From NCBI GenBank assembly GCA_002392345.1, contig DGGU01000005.1, positions 1 to 40,595 on the forward strand: a stretch of DNA of 40,595 nucleotides, read 5' to 3'. How positions within the stretch are numbered: position 1 is the stretch's first letter; each line of letters begins with the position of its first letter. This document shows positions 1 through 7,927 of this stretch, in pieces. The notes under the pieces were generated by a model. That model did not search any database and was not told the DNA's origin. It was given only the letters and a program-made list of their open reading frames with translations. The position numbers and the translations under genes are program-made. This stretch comes from Lachnospiraceae bacterium UBA3866. Lineage in GTDB: Bacteria > Bacillota > Clostridia > Lachnospirales > Lachnospiraceae.

Positions 1-678
1 ATGGCAATGTTATTTAGAGAATTAAAAAAATGGTCTAAGATTAATTTTGATGTAGAGTATATATCTATGGACCCAGGATACAACGAAACTAATAGAAAAT
101 TAATTGAAGAAAATGCTAAGGCACTTGATATACCAATTAAAATATTTGAATCTGATATATTTGATATTGTGTACAATGAAGAAAAATCCCCTTGCTATCT
201 ATGTGCAAGAATGAGAAGAGGACACCTATATGCATATGCTAAAAAAATCTCATGCAACAAAATAGCACTTGCACACCACTATGATGATGTTATAGAAACA
301 ATTCTTATGGGTATGCTCTATGGCGGGCAAATGCAGTCTATGCTTCCTAGATTAAAAAGCACTAACTTTCAAGGCATGGAACTCATACGTCCACTATATC
401 TTATAAGGGAAGATGACATAATAAATTGGCGAGATTATAATGATTTACATTTTTTGCAATGTGCTTGTAAATTTACAGACACTTGCACAACTTGTAATAA
501 CAATGAAAATGCATCTAAAAGACTTGAGGTAAAAAAGATTATAAAAACTCTTAAAGTGAAAAATCCATACATAGAAAGCAACATTTTTAGAAGTGCAGAA
601 AATGCACAAGTTGATACTCTTCTTTCTTACAAAATAAAAGGAGTGAAGCACTCCTTTCTTGAAAATTTTGATGATTAA
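1..678 (+). CDS. TtcA-family tRNA 2-thiocytidine synthase-like ATPase, 5' end cut off
   Basis: The 225 residues seen are the middle and end of a PP-loop ATPase of the TtcA family, which thiolates a tRNA base using ATP and an iron-sulfur cluster. Family marks are the CYLCARMRRG block (CxxC plus arginines, about residues 65-74), the ALAHHYDDVIET block (about 89-100) and a further CAC cysteine pair near 154-156. The SGGKDS ATP-binding loop is missing: the first ATG sits where the methionine just after that motif would be, so it is internal and the true start lies left of the window. The last codons overlap a perfect hairpin (637-657), and a second terminator-like hairpin follows. It is the only rightward gene in the first 21 kb. 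The family is clear; the exact tRNA target is not. Confidence 0.85.
   Translation: MAMLFRELKKWSKINFDVEYISMDPGYNETNRKLIEENAKALDIPIKIFESDIFDIVYNEEKSPCYLCARMRRGHLYAYAKKISCNKIALAHHYDDVIETILMGMLYGGQMQSMLPRLKSTNFQGMELIRPLYLIREDDIINWRDYNDLHFLQCACKFTDTCTTCNNNENASKRLEVKKIIKTLKVKNPYIESNIFRSAENAQVDTLLSYKIKGVKHSFLENFDD
637..657 (+). other. Perfect hairpin inside the 3' end of the ttcA-like gene
   Basis: AAAGGAGTG (637-645), a three-base loop, then CACTCCTTT (649-657) form a perfect 9-bp stem. It lies within the last coding codons (G-V-K-H-S-F) and is followed by a short T-rich run, then the stop at 676-678. It may be an intrinsic terminator embedded in the coding region or a message-stabilising 3' structure. 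Confidence 0.55.
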
Positions 679-712
679 TTAATCTTATTTGAATTTCATC
701 ATTAAGAATATT

Positions 713-747
713 AGGGACGGGGTTTATTATTTCCATCCCTTTTATTT
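713..747 (+). terminator. Probable terminator of the ttcA-like gene
   Basis: AGGGACGG (713-720) and CCATCCCT (733-740) pair with one C/A mismatch around a 12-base loop, and T-rich sequence follows. On the minus strand the mismatch becomes a G-U pair but no T-run follows, so rightward termination is the better reading. The rest of 679-816 shows nothing recognisable. Confidence 0.5.
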
Positions 748-816
748 CTACAACAGTTTTCATTTTCTATTACTCAATTCAAGTGCTAATTATTTCCCAT
801 TATTTTTTAGGAACCT

Positions 817-1149
817 CTATATAAGGCAATACTCTATTTCCGATTTTGTGATGAGGATTGTGTCAGTATTGATGATTTTTTTGAGTCTATCGCCAAGGAT
901 AGAGATCTCATCTTCTGAGATGCCAATTATAATGACTCTTAGACTTGTCTCGGTTGTATACCCTTTATTGTGTGTATAGCCACCAAACTGGGTAAGGAGT
1001 GAAAAACTTATCTGATTTTCAATACATATATCAGAAAGGATGTTTTTGAAATCATTAATTGTAAAGATTTCTTCATAATTATCTTTATCCTTAAGTCCGA
1101 TAAATATTTCATATTTATAAGCTTTTTTAAAGTTCGTGGTGTTAGTCAT
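817..1149 (-). CDS. Small uncharacterised protein, paralogue of its upstream neighbour
   Basis: A 110-residue soluble protein that I do not recognise. It aligns along its length with the neighbouring 115-residue protein: YEIFIGL against YQIFIGC, FSLLTQFGGY against FSILRANGGY, TETSLRVIIIG against TENSLYIDIVG, ILITKSEIEY against LIIKNSLNIKF. The order of hydrophobic strands and amphipathic helices suggests strand-helix-strand-strand-helix-strand, a ferredoxin-like layout as in ACT or PII-type sensor domains; this is inference from pattern alone. The start is firm: AAGGAG lies just before the ATG and overlaps the upstream stop (TAAGGAG), with only 8 bases between the genes, so they are co-translated. 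No signal peptide or membrane segment is seen. It ends the leftward gene array. Confidence 0.75.
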   Translation of the reverse strand: MTNTTNFKKAYKYEIFIGLKDKDNYEEIFTINDFKNILSDICIENQISFSLLTQFGGYTHNKGYTTETSLRVIIIGISEDEISILGDRLKKIINTDTILITKSEIEYCLI

Positions 1150-1157
1150 GATGCTCC

Positions 1158-1505
1158 TTATTTAAATTTTATATTTAAACTATTTTTTATAATCAAAGAG
1201 TGTTCTTGATTCATAAACATAGAAAGACTTTTGGTGAGCTTAATGATGTCAAGATTTGATGGTCCCACAATATCAATATATAAACTATTTTCTGTAGCGA
1301 ACCAATTAGTTTTATCTAGATATCCTCCGTTAGCACGAAGAATAGAAAAGTTAATTCTTTTACGTTTGAAGTAAAAAGTTATTTTTTCTATAAGTTCTTC
1401 TATGCTAATAACCTCTCGTTTTAATTGAGAGTCAGTACAACCTATAAAGATCTGGTATTCTATATTGTTTTTTTCTTTAGAATTTTCCATTGTAGTGTGT
1501 AACAA
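1158..1505 (-). CDS. Small uncharacterised protein, first of a tandem paralogous pair
   Basis: A 115-residue soluble protein of unknown function and the duplicate of the next gene downstream. It shares the FIG, NGGY and TENSL positions and the alternating strand/helix pattern. The start is uncertain: the longest reading opens with TTG at 1505 and an ATG follows five codons later; neither has a clear ribosome site. The coding sequence is very AT-rich (17 GC in the 60 bases 1261-1320), unlike the amidohydrolase gene just upstream, so the base composition changes sharply at about 1506-1551. It could be read through from the hydrolase array or from a weak TATATA-containing promoter in that gap. 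If the fold guess is right, a small-molecule-sensing role is possible, but nothing seen shows it. Confidence 0.65.
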   Translation of the reverse strand: MLHTTMENSKEKNNIEYQIFIGCTDSQLKREVISIEELIEKITFYFKRKRINFSILRANGGYLDKTNWFATENSLYIDIVGPSNLDIIKLTKSLSMFMNQEHSLIIKNSLNIKFK

Positions 1506-1551
1506 ATTTTCATATACTATATATAGCTTGCAGGGAAGGACAGATTGGAGC

Positions 1552-3222
1552 TTAGTTTACTTTTTTTCCACAGATGAATACATCTTTTGGCAGGTTATAA
1601 CTAAAGCCTTCCTTTTTAGCTGTGAGCAGATCATTGTCAAAAACTAGATAATCCGCATCCTTGCCAACCTCTATGGAGCCTTTTTTATCTTCTATGCCAA
1701 GTTGCTTTGCTCCGTTTATAGTATATCCGAGCAGCATCTCTTCAATGCTCATTCTTTCGCTTAAAGAAGGCAATGCATCTTCTGTTCTTGCCTCTACGTC
1801 GGCTTTTGTCTTCTCGCTGGTATAGCGTGTCATTCCGACTTCCATTCCTAAATACGGGTTCCATGTCGAAAAATCACCATAAGCGACATCATCGCTTGAC
1901 CAGGTAACAAGTGCTCCGCTGTCCCAAAGCGTTTTGCAGCGGAACATGCAAGAAGCACGCTTCTCGCCAAGCAGCCTGGACCAGAACTTATAAGGATTCC
2001 CGCCTATCACGCCGCTGTGCCATGCAGGCGTATAATTTGCAATCACGCCAAGCTCGGCAAAACGCTTAAGATCCGCATCATCCTGTATCCACAAGTGTGC
2101 ACAGGTAACTTTCACACGGAAAGCATCCCCTAATTCCTTCTTTGCCAGCTTCACGCCATCCAATACAACGCGAGATGATTTCTCACCAACGGTATGTAAA
2201 TGGAGGTCTAAACCTGCCTTATTGAGGTCTTTTAGAATCTTCGCGATTTCTTCTGCATTCATAACTGTAGCCCCGATTTCACCTGTATCTTCGTAAGGCG
2301 TAACCATGGCCGCAGTTTCGATCTTCATTGTACCATCCATAAAAATCTTTAATGTGTGCACCTTCAGATGCTCTGTATTAAATTCGCGATTGAAACGCCT
2401 CGTTTCTTCTATGGCTTCCTTTATTTTTGCACGATTCGTAAGAACATAGCAACCGTCCACATAAACTGGAAGCTTTCCCTGTCTGTCCAGACTGCGCAGA
2501 TGTGAATAGATACGCTCATGGACATCATTGTGTTCGGGGAAGCCAGCATCAAAGACAGAGCTTACACCATATGTTTTACAAAAATCAATCCAGCGTGAGA
2601 CTGCCACAACAATCTGCTCATCAGTCAGGTGCTCCTTTACGGCATCAAAGACGAAGGGCCATCCAGCAGACTCATATGCATTACCGGTCAGATGACCATC
2701 TTTCCTTACATAATATGCCAGCCCAGGTGCAGGATCAGGCGTGTCATCGGTAACACCATGTTTCTCAAGAATCCTTGAATTTACCCAAATACTGTGTACC
2801 TCAGCTTCCAAAATCTGAAGTTCATGATCGGGACAGATATTATCGAGTTCCTCCTTCACGAAATCCTCTCCATTCAGACTTGCCCGCTCAAGCATAAATC
2901 TGTACCGCTCAAGTCCGGGATTATTCATGACATATTTCTTCATAAAATCCAGGGCTTCATTTTTGCCAGAGCATTTAACATATTCCCCGTAATCAACATA
3001 CTCAAATCCCACACCTGTAGTTATATGAACATGACTATCGATGATGCCTGGCATTATAAACCTGCCACCAAGGTCTGTGACCTCTCCTTCGTATTCCAAA
3101 AGCCCGTTTTCATCACCAACATAAACAAATTTGCCATCTTTTATTGCAAGAGCTGTAGCCTCCATCATATTTATATTTGATGTAAAGATTTTTGCATTCC
3201 TAATAATCTTATCTACTTTCAT
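1552..3222 (-). CDS. YtcJ-type metal-dependent amidohydrolase (copy 1)
   Basis: A 556-residue amidohydrolase of the YtcJ/amidohydrolase-3 type (the group with N-substituted formamide deformylase), expected to hydrolyse an amide, carbamate or related C-N bond in the cytoplasm. Visible metal-site elements are DSHVH (His64, His66), LKIFMDG (Lys292), LHLHTVGE (His341/His343), TCAH (His376) and WSSDD (Asp444-445). The N-terminal strand domain (KIIRNAKIFT) and the C-terminal return to it (KGSIEVGKDADYLVFD) are both complete. No signal peptide is seen. It is clearly paralogous to the genes at 11.3-12.9 and 13.0-14.6 kb, down to the C-terminal GKKVN, but is the most GC-rich of the set and differs around residues 401-420. 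The next gene upstream ends 16 bases away. The substrate is unknown. Confidence 0.88.
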   Translation of the reverse strand: MKVDKIIRNAKIFTSNINMMEATALAIKDGKFVYVGDENGLLEYEGEVTDLGGRFIMPGIIDSHVHITTGVGFEYVDYGEYVKCSGKNEALDFMKKYVMNNPGLERYRFMLERASLNGEDFVKEELDNICPDHELQILEAEVHSIWVNSRILEKHGVTDDTPDPAPGLAYYVRKDGHLTGNAYESAGWPFVFDAVKEHLTDEQIVVAVSRWIDFCKTYGVSSVFDAGFPEHNDVHERIYSHLRSLDRQGKLPVYVDGCYVLTNRAKIKEAIEETRRFNREFNTEHLKVHTLKIFMDGTMKIETAAMVTPYEDTGEIGATVMNAEEIAKILKDLNKAGLDLHLHTVGEKSSRVVLDGVKLAKKELGDAFRVKVTCAHLWIQDDADLKRFAELGVIANYTPAWHSGVIGGNPYKFWSRLLGEKRASCMFRCKTLWDSGALVTWSSDDVAYGDFSTWNPYLGMEVGMTRYTSEKTKADVEARTEDALPSLSERMSIEEMLLGYTINGAKQLGIEDKKGSIEVGKDADYLVFDNDLLTAKKEGFSYNLPKDVFICGKKVN

Positions 3223-3238
3223 ATTATATTCCTCTCCA

Positions 3239-4870
3239 TTAAGGCTTGTAAACTTCTTCTCCGTCTACGATGGTTGCCACAAGATTTGCTTGTGCAACCT
3301 TTTCAATATCGTCATGGAGGAAGTCACAATCATAAACAGTCATATTGGCGATCTTGCCGAACTCAATTGATCCTAGTCGGTGCTCCTGATGCCATGCATA
3401 AGCTACATTGATGGTCAGAGCTCGTAGAGACTGTTCACGGGTGATCGCTTCCTTGACATTGAGTGGTAACGTCTCTATACCCAATGTCTTTGGTGCATTA
3501 CGAGTTTCAGCCATGTAAATGCTGTTTCTAATACTGATGGATGGTGAAACAGGATAGTCCGAATGGAACACGGTACATGCACCCGCATCAAAGAATGACT
3601 TAATTGGGTATGAGTTTTCTGCCAGTTCTTTGCCGACATAAGATTCTTCAATTTCATAGAAGCCTGGAATTTTTGCTGTCCACAGCGGAGGAACTGCCGG
3701 AATGGAGCGGGTTGTGCCCATGCGGCGGATATCCTCGTCTGTGACAAAGTGTAAATGTGCCAAAACGTTACGTTGATCCATATCTCCTGTTATCTTTTCT
3801 GCATCCTCAATACATCCAAGCATAAAGTGAGTTGCTCCACCTCCCTCTGAGTGAACATGGACCGAAAGCCCCTCGGCATCTGCCGCTGTGATCAGCTCTA
3901 CCATCTTATCATGATCGTTAAAACGCTCATTACCGTGATAACCTGGTTGATCTGCATAGTCCTGATTCTGCCAGCCTGTATGTGCTTCAGTCACACCGTC
4001 TAAGAATGTCTTGACACCTATAACATGGAAATATTCACCACTGTACTTAGCACGATCTTCCGCAATGCGAGCAATCTCAGCCTTGGGATCTTTAGGATTA
4101 TCAGGACACATAAGGTATGCATAGGTACGAAGTTTAAGTTTTCCTTGCTTTTCAAGTTCATAAAATGCCTTGACAGCTATCTTGTTGGTAACCTCCACGC
4201 CGGCATCTGCTACTGCTGTGTAACCATTTGCAAGAGCCATATCCTGCCATGCAAGCAGATAGTTTTTGGCGTTTTCTATAGTAGTAGGAAGTTTAGGATA
4301 AAGTTCAAACACAGGTGCTTCACAAATGTAACCATCTGGTTCTCCATTTTTGTCCACATGCACTAAATCATGTCCCATTTTATCAGCATAAGCCGCATCA
4401 ATACCAGCTAATTCCAATGCCTTTGAATTAAGAAGCATAGAGTGACCGCCACCAGTTTGCATAATTAGCGGTTTATCAGCACAGATTTCATCTAGATATT
4501 TTTTTGAAACGTATTCATCATTCTCAACCCAACCCGAAGCGAGATAAAACTCACGTTGTGGATTTTTATTAATGAAATCTTTAATGATCTCACGATATTT
4601 GTTATAGTCAGTAGGAACAACTTTAAAAAGATTTGCCTGTCCAATGGCACGGTCGCCTGCAAGATAACTATGACAATGGGATTCTAGAAAACCTGGATAG
4701 ATGAAGTTCTTACCATAGTCCAGCACGGAGGCATCTGGATCAGCTAGTTTCTTCACTTCATCAACATCGCCAATACAAGCGAACACACCATCCTTTACAA
4801 GTGCCGCTTTTGCAGTTGGTCTCTTTTTGTCCATGGTAATTATGTTGCCGAGAACTATAGTTTGTTTCAT
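3239..4870 (-). CDS. Divergent YtcJ-type amidohydrolase (copy 4)
   Basis: A 543-residue metal-dependent hydrolase of the same superfamily as its three neighbours but only distantly like them. Metal-site elements are ESHCH (near residues 63-67), IGVKTFLDGV (carboxylatable lysine), SVHVHSEG, VLAHLHFV and FHSDYPV. It carries a GGGHSMLLNSKAL stretch typical of YtcJ-like enzymes. An ATG nine bases further up (4879) is in frame, but GAGGTG sits six bases before the ATG at 4870, so 4870 is chosen. The distinct sequence beside three close copies suggests a different substrate or a different step, such as acting on the product of an esterase. It is cytoplasmic, with no signal peptide. About 80 bases separate it from the esterase gene upstream, without a visible terminator. 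Confidence 0.86.
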   Translation of the reverse strand: MKQTIVLGNIITMDKKRPTAKAALVKDGVFACIGDVDEVKKLADPDASVLDYGKNFIYPGFLESHCHSYLAGDRAIGQANLFKVVPTDYNKYREIIKDFINKNPQREFYLASGWVENDEYVSKKYLDEICADKPLIMQTGGGHSMLLNSKALELAGIDAAYADKMGHDLVHVDKNGEPDGYICEAPVFELYPKLPTTIENAKNYLLAWQDMALANGYTAVADAGVEVTNKIAVKAFYELEKQGKLKLRTYAYLMCPDNPKDPKAEIARIAEDRAKYSGEYFHVIGVKTFLDGVTEAHTGWQNQDYADQPGYHGNERFNDHDKMVELITAADAEGLSVHVHSEGGGATHFMLGCIEDAEKITGDMDQRNVLAHLHFVTDEDIRRMGTTRSIPAVPPLWTAKIPGFYEIEESYVGKELAENSYPIKSFFDAGACTVFHSDYPVSPSISIRNSIYMAETRNAPKTLGIETLPLNVKEAITREQSLRALTINVAYAWHQEHRLGSIEFGKIANMTVYDCDFLHDDIEKVAQANLVATIVDGEEVYKP

Positions 4871-4949
4871 AACATACACCTCTTTATTATTTTAATATCT
4901 CTTATAATCAGGTACAGACCTGATTGCTTTTTATATTCTCTTAATATTT

Positions 4950-6482
4950 TTAGCACACCCTCTTAGACGATCCATTTCCAAGACGCTCTGCCCAAGACAT
5001 CATCAGATCTTCTCGCCTTCCGAACATATTCTTTTGCATACCAATGGTATCGTCGAAGACCATTGTCTGGCGGTCATCTCCTGAAAATTTCTTCCACTCA
5101 TATTTGCCAGTGGAAGGGTTACCAGTCCTAGCAAAGTTAGTCCACATCTCTTTTGCAACGTGGCGGAACTCGCATTCATCTGTTCCAACAATCTTTCCAC
5201 TCCCCATCGGATCCGATTGGCTAGTATCAAAGAGATACGAAATTTCGACCGCGTGTATCGCACCAAGTTCAGGAGTAAGCACCGGTTTCTTGATGAAATA
5301 CATATAAGTATTACCACCAGCCTTAGAATGCCTAATGGCCATATTGATGTTGCCAGCACGGAAGTTTATGTCATTACAGTATTGCTCGAGTCTTCTCCCT
5401 TCGCTTTCATTTACAAGTGTGGCCATGAACTTGTCGTACATGACCTTCTCCTGATCATTAAGCAAAGTACGGTCCTTCCTCGCAATCCACTTAAGTGTAT
5501 TCGCAAAGCCTTCTTCTCCACCCTCAAACGGAACGAAGTACCTGACTTCATCCTGGTTAGACCCAATCATCAAATCAATCTTAGACCTCTTCTCATCTCC
5601 CCACATCTCATACATAACCGCACGGTCCTCGGGCAATATAACACCGTCAAGAAGCGGGAAGTTTGCAGCTCCGAGTAGACAGTTCTTGTCAATAGCACAT
5701 GCTTTCTGATAAGCATCTATAAGCTGCTCAGTGGTAAGTTCCATCAGTTCATCCATGGTCTGACAGCCTGTTACAGCAAGGAAGTTTTGTGTAACATGGA
5801 TACCGTGCTCCATCGTATCACAGTAGGCAATGTTGGCGCTCTGTGCGATGCACCTCTTGAAGAGTCCCTCGCTTCCATCTATGAGTGGTAGGAATGTGAC
5901 ACTTGCTGAGCCTGCTGACTCGCCAAAAATTGTCACATTGTCTGGATCACCACCGAAGCCGGCAATATTTTTCTTAATCCATCTAAGTGCTTCGAGCTGG
6001 TCTAGCAAACCAAGATTACCTGCTTCTCTAAAATTCTCTCCGCCTGGAACTCGTTCAAAATTCATAAATCCCAGGAAGCCGAGTCTATAATCAATGGATA
6101 CAAATATGATGTCAGGACACTCTTTAGATATTCCTGTAAGGTCATAAAATGGCGATGCTTGAGATTCAGCGCAGAACCCTCCACCATGTATCCACACCAT
6201 AACTGGTTTCTTCTTATCAGCACAAGTGGTATTGCTATATATGTTCAGTACGAGGCAGTCCTCTCCGAATTCCGCCGTTCCACCTGAATCATTCGCAATC
6301 CCGATAGGAATATGGCCAGGTTTTGTTGCATCAAACACGCCATTATTATCTTCAGTAGGAAGTGCTTTCTTCCAGCGAAGCTTTCCTACTGGTTGAGTCG
6401 CATAAGGTATGCCCTTCCAGATAATCAGATCACCTGTTTCCTTACCTATAAAGGTACCATTATTGCACTTTACCTCTTTCAT
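4950..6482 (-). CDS. Type-B carboxylesterase/lipase family hydrolase (esterase 1)
   Basis: A 510-residue alpha/beta hydrolase of the carboxylesterase type-B (cholinesterase-like) family, cleaving carboxylic esters or carbamates. The catalytic triad is readable: Ser189 in GESAGS, Glu312 in SNQDEVRYF and His410 in GAIHAVE. The oxyanion block HGGGF is at 99-103 and the family stretch ALRWIKKNIAGFGGDPDNV at 165-183. There is no signal peptide and no N-terminal extension, unlike the two other esterases in the array, so it is likely cytoplasmic. GAGGAGG stands eight bases before the ATG, which fixes the start. It lies between the MATE exporter gene and the divergent amidohydrolase gene. Esterase and amidohydrolase might act in sequence on one compound; that is inference. 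The substrate is unknown. Confidence 0.9.
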   Translation of the reverse strand: MKEVKCNNGTFIGKETGDLIIWKGIPYATQPVGKLRWKKALPTEDNNGVFDATKPGHIPIGIANDSGGTAEFGEDCLVLNIYSNTTCADKKKPVMVWIHGGGFCAESQASPFYDLTGISKECPDIIFVSIDYRLGFLGFMNFERVPGGENFREAGNLGLLDQLEALRWIKKNIAGFGGDPDNVTIFGESAGSASVTFLPLIDGSEGLFKRCIAQSANIAYCDTMEHGIHVTQNFLAVTGCQTMDELMELTTEQLIDAYQKACAIDKNCLLGAANFPLLDGVILPEDRAVMYEMWGDEKRSKIDLMIGSNQDEVRYFVPFEGGEEGFANTLKWIARKDRTLLNDQEKVMYDKFMATLVNESEGRRLEQYCNDINFRAGNINMAIRHSKAGGNTYMYFIKKPVLTPELGAIHAVEISYLFDTSQSDPMGSGKIVGTDECEFRHVAKEMWTNFARTGNPSTGKYEWKKFSGDDRQTMVFDDTIGMQKNMFGRREDLMMSWAERLGNGSSKRVC

Positions 6483-6551
6483 ATTTTTATCCTCCTCATA
6501 TAATATATTTTATAAAACTTAATATTTTCTTTGTTATTGATAACATTCCAT

Positions 6552-7886
6552 TTAGTAATGATATTTTTTGCGTAGAGCGATCATAAAAATGATACTAGTA
6601 AAGGCTGCCATAAACTCAGCGAAAATAAGTGCATACCATATACCGTCCACGCCAAAAAGTGCTGGCAACAATAACACTGCGCCAAGTTCAAATACAAATG
6701 TTCGTAAAAATGATATTAATGCCGATACCTGTCCATTGTTCAAAGCAGTGAAAAAAGCTGAACCAAAAATAGCCATTCCTGTAAACAGATATGAGAATGA
6801 TATGATTCTAAACGCATGTACGGCATCAAGTACCAGTTGTCTGTTGTCTTTCAAAAATAAAATCGAAAGTGGATAGGCAAGTACTTCTGAAAGAACAAAC
6901 ATCACTGCGGATGTAATCCCGATAATCACAAGGCTCCTTCTTAACAAGTTCTTAAGTTCCGCATAATCCTGTGCGCCATAATGATAACTAAACACAGAAC
7001 CAACCCCGTTGGAATACCCAACAAAAATGGCCCAAAATATAAGACTAATATACATTAACAAACCATAAATGACAACTCCATTCTCACCTGCAAATTTAAG
7101 TAACTGCACATTATATACGACCCCAACGAGTGATGGAGCGGCCTCCGCCATGAATTCCGAAGAACCATTTGTGCAGCATTTCATGACTGCCCTGCCATCC
7201 CATGTAGGTTTTACAAGCTTAAGTAGGCTATTATTCTTTCGCCTAAAATAAATAAGCGGGAACACACCTCCAACAAACTGGGTTAATGCCGAGGCTGCTG
7301 CAGCCCCCGCAAGGCCCCACTTAAAACCAATAATAAAAAGTGCATCTAACAGAATATTACATAGTCCCGCGCATACTGTGACCGCAAGACCTAGTCCTGG
7401 CTTTTCGGCAGTAACAAAGAAAAGCTGAAACTCATATATCAATATCCATGTTGGAAGTGCCAGAATAAATATCCGTCCATACAATATGGTGTTTTTGAGA
7501 AGTTCTCCCTCTGCACCAAGCAAGGCTGTGATCCTAGGCATAAATATAAACCCAGGTATCATCATTAAAATGCCAAGGACTGATGAAGTCAACACAATCA
7601 ATGAAAAAAGGCTATTCGCCTTTTCTCTATTCTTCTCACCAAGTGTTTTTGCGATAAGTGCGCTACCACCCACACCAAACATATAACCGATGGTTCCCAT
7701 TATATTAAGCACGGGCATGATTAGATTGACAGCCGCAAATTCTGTCTTTCCCACAAAACTAGCAACAAAGTATCCATCAACAATAATGTAGAGTGATGTG
7801 AATATATTCATCACAATGGTAGGTAGCGTAAATCGCAGTAACTTTTTATATGTAAAATGTTCTGATAGGTGAATTCGTGATTCCAT
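6552..7886 (-). CDS. MATE-family multidrug/metabolite exporter
   Basis: A 444-residue polytopic membrane protein with about twelve hydrophobic segments in two similar halves. It fits the MATE family (MepA/NorM-like), which exports organic cations, drugs or metabolites using a sodium or proton gradient. Family-like features are the FTLPTIVMNIFTSLY opening, GVGGSALIAKTLGEKN near residues 72-87 and the matching FVGYSNGVGSVFSYHYGAQ in the second half. The length is normal for the family. No good ribosome site precedes the ATG, so expression may depend on coupling to the esterase gene 41 bases upstream. It sits among the esterase genes and is the only transporter in the array, so it may expel a toxic substrate or product of the hydrolases. 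Direction and cargo cannot be read from the sequence. Confidence 0.88.
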   Translation of the reverse strand: MESRIHLSEHFTYKKLLRFTLPTIVMNIFTSLYIIVDGYFVASFVGKTEFAAVNLIMPVLNIMGTIGYMFGVGGSALIAKTLGEKNREKANSLFSLIVLTSSVLGILMMIPGFIFMPRITALLGAEGELLKNTILYGRIFILALPTWILIYEFQLFFVTAEKPGLGLAVTVCAGLCNILLDALFIIGFKWGLAGAAAASALTQFVGGVFPLIYFRRKNNSLLKLVKPTWDGRAVMKCCTNGSSEFMAEAAPSLVGVVYNVQLLKFAGENGVVIYGLLMYISLIFWAIFVGYSNGVGSVFSYHYGAQDYAELKNLLRRSLVIIGITSAVMFVLSEVLAYPLSILFLKDNRQLVLDAVHAFRIISFSYLFTGMAIFGSAFFTALNNGQVSALISFLRTFVFELGAVLLLPALFGVDGIWYALIFAEFMAAFTSIIFMIALRKKYHY

Positions 7887-7927
7887 GTTTAATTAAATTT
7901 TATATGAACATCAAACTAATGTATGTC

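Noticed and set aside
689..979. A 96-residue rightward open frame after the ttcA-like gene
   Set aside because: It lies largely antisense to the small paralogous gene at 817-1149, which has a good ribosome site and a paralogue.
2502..3180. Rightward open frames inside amidohydrolase copy 1
   Set aside because: They are antisense to a complete enzyme with intact motifs and have low-complexity, His/Gln-rich composition typical of shadow frames.
5160..5678. A 172-residue rightward open frame inside esterase 1
   Set aside because: Antisense to a full carboxylesterase; no family features and no ribosome site.
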